A stretch of DNA of 64,000 nt from Typha latifolia. Lineage: Eukaryota; Streptophyta; Magnoliopsida; Poales; Typhaceae. The DNA lies in NCBI GenBank assembly GCA_019914945.1, contig CM034102.1, positions 8,421,501 through 8,485,500 on the forward strand. The letters run 5' to 3'. Position 1 is the stretch's first letter. Each line of letters opens with the position of its first letter. This document shows, piece by piece, positions 11,754 through 23,599 of the stretch. The position numbers were made by a program, and so were the translations under genes. The notes under the pieces are model-generated. The model saw only the letters and a list, made by a program, of their open reading frames with translations. It searched no databases and had not been told where the DNA came from.

Positions 11754-13199
11754 GTTACGAACCGGCCTAATCCAATTCGCAACGGTTTAACTTTCAAGGG
11801 AATCTGCGAACAATCTAACCAATGGATTATCCTAAATTTTGGATACATTGCTCTTAGAGAGAGCTTTCCAACGAATCCAATATTATAAAATTCAGACGAT
11901 TAGATCTCAAGATATTGACCAAATAGTAGCCGAATGTCAATTAGATCCTAGCTTGATAGCCCACCAATGGCTAGATAGATGCTAAGTTTAGTTCTTGGTA
12001 TGAAGGGAGAGAAGTTATTATGGAAGACGGTGGTTAGAGGCTGGAAGAGGCCGACCAAAGATTTGGGTGATGAATTGGTTAGATAGATGCTAAGTTTAGT
12101 TCTTGGTGTGAAGGGGGAGAAGTTATTATGGAAGAGGGTGGTTAGAAGCTGGAAGAGGCCGACCAAAAACTTGGGTGGTGAAAGAAGGGAGGTGGGAGAG
12201 GGCGCCAATGATTAGATACAAGTAGAGAAGGAGATAAAGGCCAAAGCCAATTCCAATATCATCATCATTATCATTATTCTCCAATTAGGATTTCCAGGCT
12301 CACCCTAGCGACTCATCAACTAAATTAAACAACTTTAATAAATCCTAACAAACCAACAACTAAGTTAAAACCTGAACAAACCAACAAAACTAGTCTTCCT
12401 TATCTTCTCGGATTAACCCTTGGAGATTCCGAATCTATAGAAGTTATGAAGAAGTAATCTCGAATCTAGAGAAGTTATGAAGAAGTTATGAATATAAAAG
12501 TTATAGATCTAGAGGTTGGCGACCTTATCCAATTGGTTTGATATTATTTGGATATGTGTAAAATATTGTGTGAATATTTTCCCAAAACTATGATTTAGCT
12601 AATTAAATAAAATTCTAAAGACTCTAACTAAACCAAATAACCAAATAAGATAATTAGACTCAATCCATTGAGCCTAATCTCCCTTTGATATAATCCGACC
12701 TAACCCGGTTTGCATTAGAGTGTAAGTGAAGAACTGTGATCATTTTTTGATCTCTTCGTCCTCATTCCTGTCATTCTCCCTATCATTTTTTTTTAATTTG
12801 AGTGCAATTTTTGAAGTCTTTATTCATTTTCTTACTAAGATAGCGCTAGAATCTTTTCAATATGAACTCCGATTGACATCAGTTTATATGCATAAAATTT
12901 TTTATTTAATTCTTTGAAACTTCATCTTCTACGTATCTTTAAATTCGACCATTTAAATAATAAAATTAATTTTCTTTCACTCTTCTGTTTATATCTTTCT
13001 CATAAAAGCTCTAATTGATATTATTTTATATGCGTTAGAAAGCTTATTTTAATTCTTTAAAACTTTATGTCCGATAAGTATCTTCAAGTTTGACCATTTC
13101 ATAGACTTAAAATTTTCTTTGAACATCATAAATTAAAGTAAAAAATGGAAAACTAAACAAATGAAAACAAGAAAGGGAGAAGAAAGGGGCTTGTCACAA
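11754..13199 (-). repeat. Candidate gypsy LTR
   Basis: The plus strand starts TGTTACGAACCGG at 11754 and ends CTTGTCACA at 13199, giving TG...CA ends. Just outside the right end, the minus strand reads a purine-rich stretch and AATTTCAAGGATGAAATTT, the type of sequence found at the end of pol before the 3' LTR in plant gypsy elements. That suggests a minus-strand 3' LTR of about 1.4 kb. The proposed internal region (13200 onward) is too decayed to confirm. Confidence 0.4.
11966..12182 (+). repeat. 108-bp direct tandem duplication
   Basis: Two adjacent units about 108 bp apart share AGATAGATGCTAAG, GTTCTTGGT, GAAGTTATTATGGAAGA and GAAGAGGCCGACCAAA with few differences (key starts at 11971 and 12079). 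The duplication explains the repeated minus-strand open frame here, which is not considered a gene. Confidence 0.85.
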
Positions 13200-15254
13200 T
13201 TTTCTTTTTTTTAAGGGATGTTATAATACTCCTCACTAAAAAAATTTCATCCTTGAAATTAAATACAAAATTAATTGACAAAAATCTAAAAATCAGAATC
13301 TTAATAGCTAACATCCTAAGTTAAATCTTTAATCAATTATCAATATTAAAATCATCAATTAGAAGAACCTATTTATAGCAAAAGTGAGTACGTTACATGG
13401 CACTTCGAAGGTTACAAAATCCCACCCAAAATTGAATTTTGCTCACGAATACTTATTTTATTATGTGCCCAGCTTAGGATACCATACAACAAGAAATTAT
13501 ACAATAAGAACTTTAGCTATAATGTCAAACTCAGATTCTAATGACAAAATAGCCTATTCCTTCATCAGGGGTGAAAACCTAAGGATTAAGATTATTATAC
13601 CAACTAGATAAGACAAGGAGCCACAATCACCAATATCATCTAAAACTACTGGTCATAAAGTTCATCCTGATAAAACCAACTATATGCTTCTTTCCTAGTT
13701 CAATGCAATCCCAGCAATCTACAAACCTTGAAACCGATTCTACAATTTGATTCTATCTAGCTGTCTACCAAAAATATCAGTTTATCATTAACATGTCATA
13801 AATAATTTAAATCTTTCAAATAACTGCCTACTAGACTTTCTACCAATGCAAGATTCATACTAACTAGTAATGAATTAAGAAAAGAGGTCATAAACTAACA
13901 ATAAAAAGATGACCTCACGTTATAACAACAACAGCCACCGATCACCACTTAAAGAATTTCATTTCACTATAAAGACTTTCAAATATCTCACTTCCAATTA
14001 TTGTGCAAAGTTGTAATAAATTAATAAAGGCATGATCTAGAGGTTAGACTACAACATACCCCATTCCCATGGAAGGAGGAATCCTAGCATCATGAAATTA
14101 ACTCCTCTAACATTCTTATCATTAAATAAAAACTGATATGATCTCAAGTGTCTTTTAGCCACTATCAACGACCGACCAAAACCTTTGGAGCAACTAAATT
14201 GATGATCATGCACCCACTATGAACTAGATTATTGATACTCGGGAAGGGTTCTACAGCAAGACGACATCCAACTATACATCAAGAACTCACCTTCAAATCA
14301 ATCTCAACTGACATCTAATCAAGTTTCCGTAAACCTAAGGCATGCACTTAGTCACTTGAATAAAAGTCGATTCGTAAAAATATAAAACACTTTTCTTTTC
14401 TTTTTTTAAGGAAAAATAAAAATAAAATAAATCTAACCAAATTTTAGGAAGCAATGCAAAACAAATATGATGGACTATAAAATATCAGATAAGTGACAAC
14501 TGTGCCAGCAATCAGTTTACTATCTAATCTTCCACTTTGACAAATTCATCTCACCAACATAATAACTTGCATAACTCAACAATTGAGATAATCACTAAGC
14601 CTCCAATTTAAGAACCAAACACACCAAGATATAACAAGTGCCAAATATATAAACTAACATCTGTAATAATAACCCCATTATCAAAACTTAAGAATTTGGT
14701 TGCTAATCTAGTCATCGAACCCCGGCTACTCCCGACACTAACACGGGGTAATTTAGATCCACTTACTATAGAATATACTCTAAAATAGAATAAGATACAC
14801 ATCTTACCATGAAAATGTATAGCAGCAACACATATGAAGATTAGGGAAAGTAATCTTCATTATTTCACATTTTCTTGACTAATAACAAGATCTTAGAATA
14901 TAACTTGATATCATTTTCTTTATGAATCATCCCACATGAAGGACAGAAATGCAAATTATTCAAATTTTATTTTCCAATTCAGTTACATATCTGCCCCCTG
15001 ATGCTGAAGATAATTAGCAAGCAAATTATCCAATTTAAATGAGTAACAACACATTATATATTTACTAAATAATAATTTTCGAATTCATATTCAATCAATT
15101 TATGAAAAAAATTTCATGTAAGAACCTATATGTTGTTAATGTCAAAAACATCCTTGTATACATAGTCTCTAAGTTTTTTACATCCTACTCACGTGGATAG
15201 TATTTTGAAAAGCTTGCTAGACAATTTGGTAAAACCTTGGCTTTGATACCATAT
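13200..15254. other. Unassigned, probably decayed gypsy internal sequence
   Basis: The left edge (13210-13270) resembles the pol end and polypurine tract of a minus-strand gypsy element. The rest has no readable domain. Near 14700-14760 there is a GGTTCGATGACTAG-like leader sequence on the minus strand. No gene is supported. Confidence 0.35.
15240..15254 (-). other. Primer-binding-site-like sequence
   Basis: Minus-strand TATGGTATCAAAGCC resembles the initiator-Met tRNA primer site of plant copia elements. On the plus strand a segment starting TGAAACACCTACC at 15255 follows and could be the LTR end. The remainder of the element is not recognisable. Confidence 0.45.
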
Positions 15255-15734
15255 TGAAACACCTACCTCCAAGTACATGTAATCCCCATGTGGTTTCCAT
15301 GCGACGTGTTGGTTAATGTTTCTACACAATATCAGAGATAAAAGCTCAAAGCCCAACACTTTCACAAAGAATACAAGAAAAAAGAAACTCAAAACACCCG
15401 AGGACACAATAAGCCCCAAAAATATATGTATCTATACACATCGATAGAATGAATGCCCGTGTAGGAGTTACAATCCTTCTAGCTTATTTTACAATAATAA
15501 AATAGAGAAAAGAGATTATAAATAAATCTTTGCTAGCTCCTCCATGGATTCGGGGTTATCTACTGGTATGAAAGTATTTCCACCAAAAGATGGTGAGTAT
15601 AAAGCCTAGCAAATGAACACGTCTATATACTAAAAGTAGTGTAAAGAAGGATCTCATATACATACATACATATATATATATATGTCAACATGACCATAAT
15701 AATGTGCCCATGCAACAAGACTATCATATTCATA

Positions 15735-16235
15735 TAGGATAAAAATGGGTTGGATTAACTTCGACTCGACCCGATTCAGACCGAATTTGGATAAAAAAAA
15801 TTTATCCGATTCGGATACGGATAAAATTTTTTTATTAGAAAAACTCAGATACGGGTCAAATATAATTTTCAAATTCGGATACACATATTTTTTGAATGAT
15901 TTACAATTTTAGTTTGCTTATTTAAATAGTGAATATTGATATTGTTACTAATGATGTGTTACTAATTTTATATGTAATTTACATGCAAGACTTTTTTTGA
16001 AACTCTTAATATTGTTATGTTAATTGTCTCAAAATAAAAGATCATAATTCGTTTAAAATTCGATTAGCATCTATTGAAGATATGATCGTCTATCTAAAAA
16101 TTATTTATATCTATTCTGTTAGGATATAGTTTTAAATTTTGCTATCTGTCAAATATTCGTATCTAAATCTGTCTCCGAACTAAAAATATGGATACAAATG
16201 TGGGTTCAGTACTATCCAATCTATTTTCATCCCTA
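15735..16235. mobile_element. hAT-like non-autonomous element (501 bp)
   Basis: The ends are inverted repeats: the left end TAGGATAAAAATGGGTTGGAT pairs with the reverse complement of the right end (TAGGGATGAAAATAGATTGGAT), allowing a 1-base gap. The flanks are TATTCATA (15727-15734) and TATCCATA (16236-16243), an 8-bp duplication with one mismatch, the length expected for hAT elements. The interior has repeated TTCGGATACGGATA-type motifs in both directions and no coding sequence. Confidence 0.8.
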
Positions 16236-16322
16236 TATCCATATCTACAATGCACATGTATTAATAAAAAAAAACACATGATCTGCATATCTACAACACC
16301 CCGACCAAATGTCATCGACAGA

Positions 16323-17140
16323 TGTTACGATTCAGCTAAATAAGGCTTGGACCTAACCAACCCGCCTCGAAGGAAATAACTTTTGTTTTGGAAGAATAAA
16401 GATTTTTCACAGTCACGTTGGAACGCGACTTCGAATACCTCTATACGTTTGCCAATACAGAGAACATATTTAGCACGTTCGAACACGTTCAACCCATATT
16501 TAAACACACTATTCGAACGCCTGCATAGGTTCACAAAGATTGAGAACGTATTTAGCGCGTTCGAACGTGATCGGCGAATGGCATTGTTCTACGGCTATCT
16601 TTTATTTGTTTTGCTTGTTAGCTTAGCCTCTAAATATGTAGAAGGCAACCTAATTAAACTATTGATGAATTATTAAAGTTTTACCTTCCTATATATACCT
16701 TTATCTCCTTCCTCCAATGGTATCCATCATTGGACCTTGTCACCTTTCTCCTTCAATCCAATGGTATCCATCATTGGACCATGCCCCCTTGCTTGTCAAG
16801 GATCGGTCCACCCTCTCCCCTTTCATCTAGCTTAATGCTCTACCCCACCATCACTGCCATTGTCACCCTCAATACCTAACCATTATTCCATCTTCCATTA
16901 ACCACGTCCATTTCGCTACCATCTGATCAACAACCAGTATTTTCATTATAACTTCTGATCCACACCTTTGATGATGTGATTTTGGTTGCGTTGGATCCCT
17001 TACTTCAAGAGGAATAACTTGTCAAAGTTTTAGATCTATTGGATAGATCATCCAAAGTTCTTCTCTAAAATTTCGCCCTCGATCAGAACCGAGACTGATC
17101 TCGAGTTTCATTCACAACTTTATCAAGTCGGATCATAACA
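16323..17140 (+). repeat. Gypsy-type LTR, plus strand
   Basis: It starts TGTTACGATTCAG and ends GGATCATAACA, so it has TG...CA ends with complementary TGTTA/TAACA tips, and is followed directly by a primer-binding site. It is about 818 bp. TTCGAAC palindromes lie at 16420-16575 as in the TGATACAC-type LTRs, followed by a CT-rich leader with a repeated CAATGGTATCCATCATTGGACC segment (16716 and 16757). Confidence 0.75.
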
Positions 17141-17141
17141 G

Positions 17142-17156
17142 TGGTATCAGAGCCAG
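17142..17156 (+). other. Primer-binding site (tRNA-iMet type)
   Basis: TGGTATCAGAGCCAG follows the LTR end at 17140 after one base. It is the canonical plant retrotransposon primer site complementary to initiator-Met tRNA. Confidence 0.85.
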
Positions 17157-17219
17157 GCTGACCTTGAATGTACTATTGATGACGACGATTCGAGCAATGG
17201 CTGCTAGAAGGTAAAAGGA

Positions 17220-17281
17220 AGATCAGAATCGGGACTGATCTCAAGTTTCATTCATAACTTCATCAAACTGGATCGTAACAG
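17220..17281 (+). repeat. Duplicated LTR 3' tail
   Basis: These about 62 bases repeat the last part of the LTR (17083-17141): GATCAGAAYCGRGACTGATC, GAGTTTCATTCA and GGATCRTAACAG. The copy lies only about 80 bp after the first LTR end and its primer site, so the internal region of this plus-strand element is almost wholly deleted. An opposite-strand element starts right after it. Confidence 0.75.
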
Positions 17282-17284
17282 TAT

Positions 17285-17905
17285 GCAATTGGTCGAACTC
17301 GCTCTAACACTCAAAAGGGTCCAAAGAATTGGTGCACCAATTTCTAGTTCTTTATGGGCATCAAAGTAATCTATCGATATGGTTGAACCCACGCATAGAC
17401 TAGGTTGCCTTCGCTGAATTTTGGCTTGTGATGCCCTTAGTCATAGATTTATTTCATGTTGTTCTAAGCTTGAGCCATGTGTGCCCGCAGCTCCTTAAGG
17501 TTTGATCTTGATCCATAAGGTCCAAATCAGCCTCCATCCTTAACGATGATATACCGGGTCAAAAGTCTACCCCCTCAAACGGCATCATGTCTATACTATG
17601 ATGATTAGCAGTGTTATATGACCACTATGCCCATGGTTCCAACCAATGCCCTGGTCTCTCACTTATAAAGCCTCGGAGGTATTGCTCAATTACTCGATTG
17701 ACCACCTTGGTTTGGTCGTCCGTCTACAAATGATAGGCCAAACTAAGATTCAATCGAGTCCCCTGCAATTTAAAATACTCCATTTGATTTAGTACATGGT
17801 TTGAGATTCCGATGGTCAAATCCTCTCCATGTAATGGTGTATCTTTAGGTTGTCTCCTTACTGCCATAGACCTTGTATTCACTATTAACGAAGGTCTGAG
17901 ATTCG
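17285..17905 (-). pseudogene. Gypsy integrase/chromodomain remnant plus gag start (internal deletion)
   Basis: The minus strand matches parts of the integrase end of the element at 1987-8249 (compare 17285-17400 with 2320-2420, and 17690-17790 with 2755-2850). Just before the primer site at 17907 it carries a short stretch like the gag start. Most of gag, protease and RT is absent between them. It is an internally deleted, non-coding remnant. Confidence 0.65.
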
Positions 17906-17906
17906 A

Positions 17907-17922
17907 CTGACTCTGATACCAA
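17907..17922 (-). other. Primer-binding site
   Basis: Minus-strand TTGGTATCAGAGTC directly follows the end of the LTR at 17923-18686. It matches the initiator-Met tRNA primer type. Confidence 0.75.
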
Positions 17923-18686
17923 TGACAGATTTTTGATTTTGACTCACAAATTTATGGAGTGCCCAAATGTGAACCTAGAGCTGGATTATGAGGAATATTT
18001 GGGATCCTGAAAGTATCTACGGATACCAAGGTTAAGAGGTAAGTAGCGATCTGACCGTTGGAATTGGTTGCTATTCAAAGGTTTAGTAGATTAGAGGTGA
18101 GGAAAATAATCTACCGAAATGGATCATGGAGGTGGTGGCCGAGTGGTGGATATGGTGAAGCTCGACTATGTAAGATGAAGGTGGAGTAGTGGTGGTGTAA
18201 GGAAGATAGTGGTGCTGCGCAAGGCAAAGAAGAGGAAGGGGAAGTGGATCATTTCTCCAGGACGAGAGGGGTGACCAAACGAAAGGGGTAGGTAGCTTGG
18301 TAACCAGAAATAGTCGTCCTCAACTAGGTTGAAAGAGAAAGGGGAGGAGCTAGGTCGAGAGAGGGAGGAAGAGGATAAGTTCATTCATTGATAATCCAAC
18401 TAGGTGCACACCACATTTGTTTTATAGGTGGCTACCTGTCTAACTCAAGTCGGTTGAGTCTCATAGGCTTAGGTTCGACTAATACAAGTTCTCTGGTACA
18501 TATTAATCACTTAAGTAAATGATTTGACCTATAGGGTCTAAAATGCAAAATGACAAATAGTGAGCAAAATAATGTGGAAAACAAATAGATAAATATCTAG
18601 GGCTGAAATGTAAACCCTTGACTCTCCTATTAGGTACCAAGCCCAATGCATTGTGGGTTGCCTAGGCTTGGTCCAGCTAAACCACA
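17923..18686 (-). repeat. Gypsy LTR, minus strand (about 764 bp)
   Basis: On the minus strand it starts TGTGGTTTAGCTGG at 18686 and ends CTGTCA at 17923, next to a primer-binding site. It shares GGTGCACACCACA and the region around AAGTCGGTT with the LTR at 21506-21990. At 18687 it abuts the RT of the next element, so it either inserted there or joined by deletion. Confidence 0.7.
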
Positions 18687-18699
18687 TCATAGTCATGGC

Positions 18700-19500
18700 A
18701 GTTTTTAGTTCTTAAAAGGCTATCGAAGCCTTCTCCATCCAAAGGAATCCTCCCTTACATGGTAGAGAGGTCAATGGTGGTACCTCGTGAGTCTAGGGAA
18801 TCCTTGAAGCTCTTGCAGGTTGGTTAGAATCAGCCACTCCACCATGTTTTTTACTTTCCCGAATTGGCTTCCACTCACATAGCTGAAATGAAGTGCTCCA
18901 TGTATTCCACTCGTGGCTCGCCCCATAAGCACTTGCTCATCTTGACCTTGAGTTGATTTTGCCAAAAGATGTTGAGCACCTCTCATACATATCGTAGGTG
19001 ATCCTCATATCCCTTACTATATACCAAAATGTCATTAAAGAAGATGAGCACGTACTGACTCAAGAGCGGACGAAAGAGATCATTTATCAGCCCTTGAAAA
19101 GTTATCGATGCGTTTGTGAGTCCAAACGGTATCACATGAAACTCATACTAGCCATCATGACTCTAGAATATCATTTTGTGTACATACTTAGGGTCTATGT
19201 GTATTTGATGGTAGCTACCCTCACGTCGAGCTTACTAAAGTATTGGGAAATAGTCCTTGACAATGATCGATTCCAACACTTGATAGTGGGTGCAAAACCA
19301 CCAACTACCATCCTTCTTGTGCACCAATAGGTCTAGAGACGAGTAGGCACTACTACTTAGTTGGATGATGCCATGAGCAAGCATCTCAGCTATCATTTTG
19401 CTCATCTCCTCTTTCTAGACATGGGGGGTAGCGGTAGGATCAAACATTTGCTGGTTTGACCCTAGGATGATGCGGTTTAGATGATCATGCCCGTGGGTGC
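18700..19500 (-). pseudogene. Gypsy reverse transcriptase (broken, catalytic change)
   Basis: The minus strand shows [11 protein letters not shown] at about 19050-19020 where the family has FxDDIL: the first catalytic Asp of the pair is Asn here. QNQLKVKMSKCLWGEPRVEY follows, as in the RT at 3775-4320, and then the RNase H approach. The stops and the Asn change make it inactive. Confidence 0.85.
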
Positions 19501-19756
19501 GCGGCAGTCCCCGCGGCTCCTTGAAGAGGTTGCTAAATTCCTACAATAAACTACAGGTGGTTGTGACTAGATCCATGGGTTCCATTTGCATCAAATATGC
19601 TCAATCCCCAATGCATGGGAGACCGACCAAGGTTTGCAACATGGCATCAGGACGCAGTTGCGATTCATCGCTCACCAACCGAACTCGTTTGCCATTTCTT
19701 CTAAAGGACAGTGAAAGACTTATGAAATCAAAGGTGACAAGTCCTATACTCTCGAG

Positions 19757-19951
19757 TCATTGAATCCCCAAGACAATGTCAGCACTCCGCAAAACTAACA
19801 AATATAAGTCAATAGTGCAATTCTGCCCTTGAATTTTTAGTTCAATACACCCACACACGAAATTGACTCTCAAGGTGTTGCCATCCCCAATGGTCACATC
19901 AAAAATCCATTCTATGGGTTTCAACTCAAGCCCAATCTTCCTCAGCAACAT
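19757..19951 (-). pseudogene. Gypsy aspartic protease C-terminal part
   Basis: A 64-residue minus-strand stretch contains DVTIGDGNTLRV and a DLYLLVLRSADIVLGIQ end. This matches the half of plant gypsy proteases after the active site (compare the same region at 63780-63930). The active-site motif upstream is not in the same frame. Confidence 0.75.
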
Positions 19952-20399
19952 TTCCTCAATGAAGTGTGGTTGAACTAGTGTTAATCAAGATTAGCACGAC
20001 CATTCTCTTCATTGTGCTGCTAACCCCACAAAATCTTAGCTGCTGCTATCCCTAAATATGCATGAGTGAGATTTCAGCCATCATATCTTCCATGTTCTTC
20101 TCCTTAACTATCTAAGCATCCTCCTTGACTTCTATGACCTCCTCCGTAGAAAGGGTAATGTTGTCATCTTCCAAATTGTCAATAAGCATTGTCGATCCCG
20201 TTGATTTCGCACAATGATGCCCTAGGGAGAGTTTTTCATCGCAAAAAAAAGTACAACCCTCACTCTTCATTCATCCACCTACGGTGGTGTCAAAGCTTGG
20301 ACTGGAGGTCACTCTTCACGTCGCTGGAAGCCCTCAAGGGCTCCCAAGGAGCTACGACCAACCCGTGGTGCTCCATACAGCTAGACTCGATCTAAGTGG

Positions 20400-21343
20400 A
20401 GGTCATCTATTAGAATTGTCCGGCTAGGTCTATACTAAGTCTTTATGACTCGATGCTTCTCCTCCACTAGCACTGCATCCTCGAAAGCTTCCTTCAATGT
20501 CTAAAGACGGAGGACTCGTACATTAGCTTGTATCTCCGATCACAACTCGGAGAGGAAGGTACTCCAGACTTGTTGGTCAGTCCACTAGGGTTGGCTTCGA
20601 CTACTCACCCTCTTGAATTCCTCTCAGAATGTCTCGAGGGCTGTCTTCTGGATAGTCTTTGAGAGGAAGGAATCAAAGTCCTCATATGGCATGGTATTGG
20701 ACTGTCTCATCAGCTCAATACAAAAATCATTCCATTGATCAAGATCTCCTTGGGCATTGGCTGATTGAAACCAATGCAAGGCCGGCCCTTACAAGTGAAA
20801 GCTTACTGGTAGCAAATTTTACTCTTTAGGTGTTCCTTAGTATAGAAAGAGCTATTCCACTTGGTACATCCAATCGACTGAATCCCTACCCTAGCATGGG
20901 ATCCTCACTTGCAATCTATTATCTCACTCTAAGTTGTATCTAGGCCAAGTCTGGGTGGAGGGTGTACTATGACTAGTTGGTAGTCCCTCCAACGATGGTC
21001 GTCTACTACGTGCAATGGAAGCTCATCTTGGTCGCACTAAGAGTTGAAACCTAACAAGGAACCCCTCCATTAAGGTTCAAGCATAATCAAGTATGTGCAA
21101 GACCAATCCTACTGGTTTAGGGGGTGACATTATGAGAGGCTTCGTAGATTGAAGTGGTTGAGCCAATGGAAAGGTGGACGTCGGTGTCGATGCGAAGGCC
21201 GATGACATCGAGCCCCCATGTAGGATTTGTTTCGTGATGTTAGTCGTGCGCCCCCACCCCCCTAATGCCCTTTTCTCCCTAAGCATGTCCATGAGCATCT
21301 GGTTGGTAATGGCTATTTGCTCAATAAGATTGTCAAGATGCAC
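20400..21343 (-). pseudogene. Gypsy gag (broken)
   Basis: An 88-residue minus-strand fragment at 21343-21077 (NLIEQIAITNQMLMDMLRE) lies just inside the primer site, as a gag N-terminus would. Downstream sequence corresponds to the gag body with many stops. No intact domain can be stated. Confidence 0.55.
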
Positions 21344-21505
21344 TTGGATTGAGAGGGCGCAATATTAGGTTCCATGGTCACCGCTGCCATGGCCTCCAAA
21401 GTTTTCACCGTAGCTGGAGTGGTATCCTTTGCCACACGTCGTGCCAACATGGCCTTGGTCATCATCATGGTTGTGTGAAGTGTGGCAAGGACACTGATAC
21501 CAATC

Positions 21506-21990
21506 TGATGTAATCATGCTTGGTAGGGAATTAGTAGGGTTTTAGCAGTGGAGGATGGAGTGGATTATGTCGGTTATAATGCGGATGGAAAGTTATGCCA
21601 TAGATTTAATGGTGTTGAAGGTCAATGATAGTGCAAATTGCGCTAAGGGCGAGAGGACAGTATAACCAAAGAGAGGAAGAAGTGGGAAAAGTGGACTGAC
21701 TCTACTAGTCTAGGAGATTCGGTCAGACTAAAGGAGGTAGGGGACGACGGCACTAGGGCTACCGTGGAACGAGTAATCACCCTAGTGCACACCACAAGGA
21801 TATATAGGTGACTACTCGTTCCAAGTCGGTTTGGCCATCCCAACCGATTTACCTAACATCAACATAAGCAAATAACTAGGAAATAAGGACTAGAATGCAA
21901 ATACAATAAGCAAATACAAAATAAATAAGATAACTAGAGATCTAATCCTATTGGATCCTGCTCAAGACGGTTTGGTAAAGTCCAAACCGT
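21506..21990 (-). repeat. Gypsy 5' LTR, minus strand
   Basis: It ends TTACATCA at 21506 directly before the primer site. It shares GTGCACACCACA and the nearby CAAGTCGGTT segment with the LTR at 17923-18686. The outer end near 21990 was not resolved; copia sequence begins at about 21999. Confidence 0.65.
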
Positions 21991-21998
21991 ATTAGAAT

Positions 21999-22640
21999 AT
22001 GATTAAAATGGTAGAAATAATGGATATTTCTTATGCTTCTACTGTTGGTAGCCTGTTGTGTACTCTTCTAAATATCAATTATGCAGTGAGAATACTTTGT
22101 AGATTAAAAAGTAACTCGACCATTACATATTGGAACATAGCTAAAAATATTATGATGTATTTTTTGAGGACTAAAGGCTATACACTGATATTTAGTAAAT
22201 AATAAAATCTTATAATTTTTTAGGTTCACAGATTTAGGTTTTGTTAGAAATTTAAATTACTGCAAATCAACATCAAGATATATCTTTATGATCGCTAATG
22301 CAATTCTCTAGAAGAGCAAGAAACATAAATTGATCTTTTCATCCATGATGGATGCAGAGTATATTGTTTGAAAGCCACATCTCTTGCACTGCCATTAAAG
22401 AATTTTATCACAAAATTTAAGTGGTGAACTTTATTTTGAGGCCACTAAGTGTAGTTGGTAATACGACAATTGTTATCTTCGCTAATAATATTGTGTTGCT
22501 AAGGAGAGGATAAATAAAGGCTACGTGTCAATTATTTACATCAACACTGCGATGCTACTTACAGCTCCCATGACTACACCTGAGTCATATAAACAACATG
22601 GGTTTGCCTTCAAATTGGGATATATGATGTGATATCTGAT
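21999..22640 (+). pseudogene. Ty1/copia pol 3' part (RNase H region)
   Basis: The plus strand encodes YASTVGSLLCTLLNINYAVRIL and then YWNIAKNIMMYFLRTKGYTL. These match the copia motif at the RT-RNase H transition (YASAVGSLMYA...RPDIAYAV... W.A.K.ILRYLKGT). After a stop the rest is recognisable only in pieces (an SFHP*WMQ-like SMMEAEY equivalent). It is followed by a polypurine-like stretch and an LTR. Confidence 0.85.
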
Positions 22641-23083
22641 TATTGACATTGCATTTCAGTTTTATTATTTTATTCTTTTTAACATTTTTCATGTTAATTA
22701 AAGTGCTATTACAGGCAATAAAGTAAAGGCCAAAAAAGGCATTATAAGTTGATAGCCTTTAATAGACATAAAATAGTGTCTATTAATGAGCACAAAGTAT
22801 AAAAACTCCTATAAGGACATCACATTAAGATACTAACCTAGAACAACTAGCACTGTAATTACGAAAGGAACTGCACAAAGAAATTGCAGTAAACTTGCAT
22901 AGTTCTTATCATTGATTTTTCTATGTTGAGTTAAAGATATTGACTCATGATATTATAAAATTGTGCGCATATTCTATTTTCAAAATCATGTTGATAAATA
23001 AATTTGTTTCTCCATATGTATGTATACAAAATTTGTATCAATATTTTAAAAAATCTACACTTGATTATGGGCCAGTAGGAGAA

Positions 23084-23530
23084 TATTGGATATGGATTGT
23101 TTTGATGTGGGTCCTACCTCAAAGTGGGATTTGAAAAACCAATTGAGTGATTATGATCTAATATATAAAATAACCACTAATTAATTTACTTATCTCTTTA
23201 GTGACTTATTATCCTATATTTATGGACCCAATCGATTTGAGTCGATTATAATTTCCTAATTTATTAAAGATTTTTCTATTTGGTTAAAGAATTCCTATGT
23301 CTGCCTGATGCAGTAAGATATGATAAAGATAAGAGTTATGATACTAAAGGGATCCAGCCCACACCTATAAATAGAGAGCCCATGTCCTATTAGTGGTGAG
23401 GTAGATGAGAGGGTGGATATAACCATACATAAATACCCAGTCCAAATTGCTGAAACAAAAAGGTTGATTGTTGTTGGTTTTGATGCATACATCATGTATC
23501 CAGTCTACTAGGATCCACAAACTATAACAT
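23084..23530 (+). repeat. Copia 3' LTR
   Basis: It follows GGGCCAGTAGGAGAA, a polypurine-like stretch, and begins TATTGGATATGGATTG, a mutated form of the copia start TGTTGGAYGTGRATTG seen at 10535. It keeps CTTATCTCTTTAGTG and the TATA box CACCTATAAATAGAG near 23363. The end is approximate. It lies downstream of the MO25 gene's 3' end. Confidence 0.75.
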
Positions 23531-23599
23531 GAATTGCAGCAAAATTTTGCGGAACAGTACTACCTACCCTTCTATAGGAAAGATTTCATGAACAAGAAG

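Larger units (their letters stand above)
18687..21505 (-). mobile_element. Degenerate Ty3/gypsy element internal region
   Basis: Reading the minus strand leftward from the primer site at 21503-21489 (TTGGTATCAGTGTCC), there is gag (about 21340-20400), a protease-like region (about 19950-19750), and RT (about 19500-18690), after which the element stops at the LTR of another element. RNase H beyond its start, integrase and the 3' LTR are missing. Stops and frameshifts are frequent throughout. Confidence 0.82.

Noticed and set aside
18998..19330. 110-residue plus-strand open frame
   Set aside because: It is the shadow of the minus-strand gypsy reverse transcriptase, which shows the FNDIL box and flanking motifs.
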